Shown here: piece by piece, positions 63,807-64,000 of the stretch | Position numbering within the stretch: position 1 is the first letter of the stretch | How the letters are laid out: every line of letters begins with the position of its first letter | NCBI RefSeq assembly: GCF_020618475.1 | Contig: NZ_CP085335.1 | Coordinates: forward strand, 2,666,001-2,730,000 | Origin: Haladaptatus halobius | Lineage (GTDB): Archaea > Halobacteriota > Halobacteria > Halobacteriales > Haladaptataceae | Reading direction: 5' to 3' | DNA length: 64,000 nt | Position numbers and translations under genes: made by a program | Notes under the pieces: generated by a model | Told to the model about the DNA's origin: nothing | The model's input: only the letters and a program-made list of their open reading frames with translations | The model's database searches: none

Positions 63807-64000
63807 ATGGTCGAACTCTTGCTGGTGGTCGGTCTCACAGTCGCGGTGTTCGTCGGATTCAACATCGGTGGCTCCTCGACCGGCGTCGCGTTCGGTCCCG
63901 CGGTCGGCAGTCGAACCGTGTCAAAACTCGGCGCAGCGGGCCTGATGACCGGATTCGCTCTCCTCGGCGGCTGGACGGTCGGGCGGAACGTCATCGAGAC
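63807..64000 (+). CDS. PiT-family phosphate transporter, N-terminal part (cut by window edge)
   Basis: The visible 64 codons begin MVELLLVVGLTVAVFVGFNI and continue GGSSTGVAFGPAVGSRTVSK, the first helix and signature loop of the PiT family; the second helix (GAAGLMTGFALLGGWTV) follows. TTTAAG at 63779-63784 lies about 26 nt before the ATG, so the gene is probably leaderless. It is the second PiT-type gene within 5 kb, but the two N-termini differ clearly, so they are paralogues, not a recent duplication. Confidence 0.85.
   Translation, partial: MVELLLVVGLTVAVFVGFNIGGSSTGVAFGPAVGSRTVSKLGAAGLMTGFALLGGWTVGRNVIE

Noticed and set aside
1..64000. tRNA, rRNA or CRISPR array
   Set aside because: No gap shows the paired arms and conserved T-loop of a tRNA, no rRNA-like sequence is present, and no regularly spaced direct repeats were found by eye; a tRNAscan and a CRISPR finder run would settle it.

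Overview
The window is chromosomal DNA from a halophilic archaeon (class Halobacteria). The evidence is direct: GC-rich, strongly acidic proteins; TATA-like boxes about 25-30 nt upstream of start codons with essentially no 5' leader; a complete A-type (archaeal V-type-like) ATP synthase cluster; archaeal aRF1, 4-demethylwyosine synthase and CTP-dependent riboflavin kinase; Bat-type helix-turn-helix regulators; heavy use of Tat signals; and a tandem two-domain TatC. A genus cannot be fixed without a search. The hut operon together with CstA would fit a metabolically versatile genus such as Haladaptatus, but that is a guess.

Layout. 1-6125 (minus): histidine utilisation operon hutU-hutG-hutI-(717-bp non-coding block)-hutH; hutH runs off the left edge. 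A divergent Bat-type HTH regulator sits upstream of hutU. 6859-12147: MscS channel, a ribbon-helix-helix-like protein, a DUF5814-like protein, a cupin/zinc-ribbon protein, a prenyl diphosphate synthase, and etfBA. 12224-15856: a membrane-anchored winged-helix protein, a large secreted protein of unknown function, a broken type IV pilin-like gene and a methyltransferase. 15909-16303: an inverted-repeat, MITE-like non-coding element. 16427-26767: ATP synthase operon atpHIKECFAB and atpD, split by a broken 5'-nucleotidase gene on the other strand. 26811-34483: nucleotidyltransferase, ilvE, DUF5518-like membrane protein, ribB-ribK(RbkR), twy1, a Tat-exported beta-helix protein. 34650-43034: tandem tatC, argS, a MinD-like ATPase with a long acidic tail, a Tat-exported superoxide dismutase, aRF1 and a frameshifted coiled-coil gene. 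43035-53427: ileS, prs, a duplicated winged-helix protein, a beta-propeller protein, glmM, hisI, upp. 53429-64000: ArsA-type ATPase, CstA, several conserved haloarchaeal proteins, two PiT-family phosphate transporters (the second cut by the right edge), an ACT-domain regulator, hisB and hisA.

Functionally this is mostly core genome: energy conversion (ATP synthase, ETF), translation (argS, ileS, aRF1, wyosine modification), nucleotide salvage (prs, upp), histidine synthesis and histidine breakdown in the same window, riboflavin supply and cell-surface export. The unusual content is not a mobile island. It consists of (i) three genes carrying frame lesions at runs of four C/G, two of which also contain an in-frame TAG; (ii) two non-coding blocks rich in inverted repeats, one splitting the hut operon and one upstream of the ATP synthase operon; and (iii) a superoxide dismutase with a Tat signal. 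I found no tRNA, rRNA, CRISPR array, transposase or integrase.
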